This document shows positions 60,001 to 64,000 of a DNA stretch of 64,000 nucleotides, in pieces; within the stretch, counting starts at the first letter, position 1, and each line of letters begins with the position of its first letter. The notes under the pieces are model-generated. The model worked only from the letters and a program-made list of their open reading frames with translations. It made no database searches and had not been told where the DNA came from. Where the stretch lies: contig LUCM01006538.1 of assembly GCA_008360955.1 (NCBI GenBank), positions 62,139-126,138 of the forward strand. Reading direction: 5' to 3'. Made by a program: the position numbers and the translations under genes. The stretch comes from Fasciolopsis buskii (Eukaryota > Platyhelminthes > Trematoda > Plagiorchiida > Fasciolidae).

Positions 60001-62219
60001 AATTCCCGAGGTCCGCGTAGTTTCACGGTTTCTCAGGTTGATACGAGTTTCATCCGACGACCAAAGGTTTCCAATGGGAAATGTCGTCTTCGGTTTCGGT
60101 TGGCGCTATGGTTACTTGTCTGATCGTTCTGGGGCGGCTATACGGAATGTCATTTTGTTCTTTATGCAAATGTGCAACGCGCTTTGGGGTTTGTTGATAT
60201 TTTTTGTTAGGTTATGCTTAAAAACAAGTACTTCTTTCCTTGGGGTCCTTGGGCCTTATTGCGATAGACTGTCGATGATATGAACATTATGTATGAAACA
60301 GCCAACGTGTGTAGTGCTTTGGTTACCCTCATCTTTATATAAACACATCTACTCGGAACCAGCTAGATAAAATATTTTTTCCCTGTGAATAGCTTTCCCA
60401 AACTCACTTTCTGTTGTTCTATATAGGCATCAAGCGGAGGTATACAATTATTCATAGGCTCCGCATATTTGCACATTGTGAGCGTCTAGTAAGGAGCTGA
60501 ATGTGTGCGACATTTCTCATCAAGGTATATAATATATATATATATATTATATGTATACATGAAACTAGAAAAAAATAAGCTCATGGGAATGTGTATTGTA
60601 TGGTAAAAGCGATCTAGTGATTGAACTTAGGTTTTAGTCACAGGCAAACTAACTAAATCAGGTCATCAACAGAATTCATTCTTAACTGGTCCCTAATTTG
60701 CGATCAAAACCACGGCTCTACGTACAGATCGAACAATATTTGAGAAATTCTGTCTCATACTGGACTTGGTAACAGTTGTTGGTGATGGATAACAAAATTC
60801 TCAGCAAAATGGGTAATTCCGACCAACGTCAAGGTGAGCGCTGAATCGAAGATCAGTTGGATGCAATTTATTAAACTCTTATCGTCGCCGTTAGAAAGCA
60901 GTAAGATGCTAACAAATATTTTTACGGGTGAATCAGTCTCGCATTGGATCGTGCCCAATGCTTTGGAATAAATGGGATTACTTTTTGAGGCATTTTAAGT
61001 GAAAACTTCAGCAAGAGCTTAGATCAGAAGCAAGAAACATACCAGATTAAAACACAGATAATTGTGCCTTTATTGCCATTAAAGCCTACGCATAAAATTC
61101 CCCCTTCAATTCAGCACGAAGATAAACTTAGAAATGTTATTCCTTGTTTCGGAAGAGAACGAGTAAATATGAAGTGATTCAGGCGCTAGCTGATTTGAGG
61201 CACGTGCCGAACAAACAATGAATAGCATCAAGCTTGTTGTATTCAGAAATCGGAAAAGATTTCATTAGGGCAATTGATGTGTTTACTGACAAGTGCACGA
61301 TGTGTTAAAACTCATAGAATTATGATCTGCGAAAAAAACTTTTCATTGGAATTAGTGATCGAATAATCGCATATAGTGCACAGGAAAACAACACAAGGTG
61401 ATGAACAAGTTTGCTCCCAGTTATTCGGTAGTCATCCTAAAACAACATTCAACGAGATTCACAATTGGAGGGAAGGGGAAGGATAAGGCCAAAGTTCCAA
61501 GAGCTAAAATATCTCATCCGCTGTTCGTGAAGCGAATGGCGGTTGAAATTATTAAGTGGGGGACGCGGTTTGCACTCGCGACCTAGAACCGTAAGCGATT
61601 CGAGAGTGGCCAGTGGTCCAAGGAAGATTCAGTGTGTGCCCTGAACCTTTTTTGGGGACACATCAGGGTATTGCGGGGACAAATGCTCACAATCTCAGCC
61701 GTAGATAGGACCCGGCGCTTCATCAGTCCTGATAGTCTTTATAGATTATTCTGAACAGTTCAGTCACGATCATTAAGGGGCTGGAATCAATCAGATGTGA
61801 ACATGTAACGCTCGTGACAGCTTTTATATCTCGAATGTTTAACGCATCCGGACCCTGTTCATAGCATCACTCAGATAGGCGTCTCGTCGTACGGCCGATT
61901 TACGCAACCCAACAGTAAAAGGTAAATAAATAATCATCTAATGAGGCCACAGAACCCGGCGTGCTATCGGTTAGGGGTTAATTTACAAGTGGCCTTGATG
62001 TAAACAAAATTTGCAGCTTCAGTCTTATCAACAGCCCCAATATGATCGGGGATAAATGAGGTCCGAATGGATGCCTATTTTGAAAGGCAAGCGGACGTGT
62101 TGCGCCTTGTTTCCTACCGTTGTTTTCTTATTTTATCCCTCAGACAATGCGATGGTTTTGTTAATGGAGCATCCTGGATAGCCGTCCTGGCATGATTACC
62201 AATAACTGCATTTGATTGT
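60001..62219. other. Intergenic stretch, mostly unrecognised
   Basis: An AT dinucleotide tract at about 60525-60558. At about 61520-61620 the minus strand shows weak similarity to family-alpha SINEs (ACTGGCCACTC, GGTCGCGAGTGC then a CCCCCACTTAATAAT block). Otherwise nothing is recognised. Confidence 0.55.
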
Positions 62220-62615
62220 AAAACTTGCCTTGAGAAAGACTACCCACGGTAGTCGAAACGTTGGCGCATTACATCTACCAACAACGCTGTGTCATTAACA
62301 TTATATCATTCACAATCAAAAACCAATACATGGCGCATCGATTTTTCGATACACTCCTTGCATCATTTGGTCCTGATATTTACAAACTGGTTACCAATCG
62401 CATTGCTCTGGGAAAGAAGCTTGCCTACTCGATCAATCACCGCACATTCAATCAACGTTGTCTTCAGTGCTCTAGCTTCCTTTGCTACGACGTATCACCG
62501 TTTGCTCAAAAGAAGAGTGAACAAAGAATATTGAAAGAACACCTGAGAGGAAAGAAGTGGAAACACCTATACGGAAGGGCGCCACCGACGGCGCCTTCTA
62601 GATATACCAACTGAT
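62220..62615 (+). pseudogene. Penelope-like element, 5' leader and N-terminal fragment
   Basis: The + strand frame reads RFFDTLLASFGPDIYKLVTN, RIALGKKLAYSINHRTFNQR, then CLQCSSFL. It resembles the N-terminal region of Penelope-like elements, with a conserved GxKLA...F..RC pattern preceding the polymerase. Upstream, TTGAGAAAGACTACCC (about 62231-62246) and GGTAGTCGAAACGTTGGC (about 62246-62263) form a short hairpin next to GAAACGTT, which is typical of Penelope leader repeats. The polymerase part is not found downstream, so this is a 3'-truncated or split copy. The family assignment of the peptide is from memory of conserved residues and is moderate. Confidence 0.55.
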
Positions 62616-62929
62616 GTCTAAAAGGGGGGAGATCTTTTGAATCAGATTTCGGTAGTCCGACTCGATCCAGGAGAGCCAGCCCAGTGGTTGAGATTTTCGT
62701 ACCTTTTCATCTGGTGGTCAGACAGCCTCGATCTACCTTCCAAATAATATCTGCTTCGAACAACAGCACCTATCGAGATGAGCGACTTACGGGCATGAAA
62801 CAGACAGCATAACTTACTCAAACTCGGTGCCTCCAAAGTTTGGACCTCACAGCCTGACAATTTACATAAGTTTTGAGCTGCTAAGATAACTTTCCTGTCA
62901 TATTCAAGGGACACCACGAAGAGGCTTAT
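62616..62929. other. Spacer with a possible tRNA-like fragment
   Basis: CAGCCCAGTGGTTGAG near 62678-62694 is A-box-like and is followed about 45 bases later by CAGCCTCGATCTACC, a poor B box. It may be a decayed SINE head on the + strand. Nothing else is recognised. Confidence 0.3.
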
Positions 62930-63250
62930 GCAAAAATATTGTCAATCTTCAAACATCTGCTTCGGAGTCGTACATCAAGACCGACCCCATGGATACAGCG
63001 CACTTCAGGTAGCGCGAATCTTTCTATGCAAGAATACGGTTCGGCTTTGATGTCTATTCCATTCCGCAACAGCATTTTACACTTCGAAGTTGCAAAACTC
63101 ACTCCAAGAACACTTACAGGGGCTCTTTAGATAATTGATAAATACTCGCAACTTATCTGGGTCTCCATCCTGAGGCACAACATCAGTAGAATATCCCAAG
63201 TCAGACAGTTTTCTGTCCAAGCGTTACTACTTTCACGCGAGGATAGGGAG
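62930..63250 (-). pseudogene. RTE-clade LINE, polymerase fragment (antisense)
   Basis: The minus strand reads DRKLSDLGYSTDVVPQDGDP, then DKLRVFINYL (about 63100-63215), which aligns with the RTE context DRKLSDLEYADDVVLL. The catalytic YADD has become YSTD. After a frame change, VSVLGVSFATSKCKMLLRNG (about 63050-63115) matches the SKCKMLL motif that follows. Homology fades before 62930. The upstream SPFLFNF motif is absent, so the fragment starts near 63250. Confidence 0.75.
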
Positions 63251-64000
63251 AAAATCAGGTTAAGGGTAACCAAAACAAAATACTCTGTTAGGACGGCGTC
63301 CAGCAAGCAAAGTGGAATACTCCCGAAAAGAGGGACGAGATCTGTTGGATCCAACGGTTACCAGGAGAATTCCTGCAATCATCAAGATTGTGCAGATCCG
63401 TGGGTAGCAGCCGCTCCTCTTGCTCCCAGCGAGGAATACGCATCCATCCAGTAAGATCATCTTGGACCACCTGGACTTGTTGGATTCGCAGAGTACCACC
63501 AGAAGATATATAAATCGCTTGGTCGGCCACCTCGGGTTTCTCAGCAGGTTGTGCACGGGCTGGAGGTTCCATCTTGAACAAAAGCCGGGTGGTGCTGGGG
63601 AAGTCCGTCGTGCACTATTTCCAAGTATCCTCATGGATTTCGTCTCTACGATCTGCTATCATTATGCATCATGAACATCGTTCAGCGTTAAACAGCAAGG
63701 CAGGTCTCACTGACCGCTGCCTTTCCCCAGAGTTACACGTTTCTATAGAAAGAGTGAAAATCCAAGGGGAACAGGGAGTGGGCCTTCACAGGCGGGAAAG
63801 GATAAGATGTTGTTGCAGCCAACAAATGGAACACAGTCCAACTGCACAAGCGCACTCTTTCAATCATTCTGATTCGATAGAAAATGACAACGCAATCTCC
63901 ACTGTTCACAGTCCACTGCCACATCCTTCAGTGTCTCCAGCCAGCAAGTTGACGAGTCTTTCGGACCCCAAACACGAAGACGTGAGGCACCTACTTTACC
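63251..64000. other. Unassigned end of window
   Basis: Two minus-strand frames overlap here (124 codons at 63260-63634 and 97 codons at 63288-63581). The second begins MFKMEPPARAQPAEKPEVAD and has a protein-like composition, but I recognise no domain and see no decisive splice sites. It could be part of another transposon, since it abuts an RTE fragment, or an exon of a gene beyond the window. Confidence 0.35.

Overview
This window is nuclear DNA from an animal, most likely a parasitic flatworm of the digenean (fluke) type. The main evidence is one multi-exon gene with long, repeat-filled introns, together with RTE-clade LINEs, a CR1/Jockey-type LINE, a GIY-YIG Penelope-like element and many tRNA-derived SINE copies. 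The assignment to flukes is an inference from this repeat mixture and from remembered family resemblance; nothing in the window names a species. There are no operons, CRISPR arrays or ribosomal RNAs, and I found no convincing functional tRNA gene.

The only host protein gene I can support is junctophilin, on the + strand. Nine exons (12899-13599, 21642-21985, 26343-26461, 27392-27735, 30616-30871, 34264-34706, 40673-41263, 48005-48178, 48868-48969) all have AG/GT boundaries and join in a compatible phase. Together they encode 1024 residues up to a stop at 48967-48969. In order, the protein has the last N-terminal MORN motif and PYG segment, a long joining region, the last two MORN motifs, a charged Ala/Glu/Arg-rich helical region, a very basic Arg/Ser patch, a Ser/Thr/Pro-rich divergent region, and a C-terminal transmembrane anchor on its own small exon. 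The first MORN motifs are not in the window. The first exon seen starts inside a codon at an acceptor, so positions 1-12898 are best read as part of an upstream intron.

The rest is mostly transposon remains. 1-12.9 kb: a head-to-head SINE pair (1930-2300), a foldback inverted repeat (6946-7505), an antisense RTE tail (8930-9490) and more SINEs. 13.6-21.6 kb intron: an RTE copy split by a nearly full-length degenerate Penelope-like element, whose flanking repeats carry hammerhead-ribozyme-like cores, plus SINEs. 34.7-40.7 kb intron: a near full-length but broken RTE LINE, itself interrupted by a 0.9-kb, extremely AT-rich insertion. 49-64 kb, downstream of the gene: another head-to-head SINE pair (51261-51575), an antisense CR1/Jockey LINE (58675-60000), a Penelope N-terminal fragment (62220-62615) and an antisense RTE fragment (62930-63250).

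The junctophilin reading is strong. The repeat calls rest on conserved protein motifs read through frameshifts and stops, and on A/B-box patterns. Their outer limits are approximate unless a junction is stated. Residue numbers for junctophilin count from the first residue encoded in this window.
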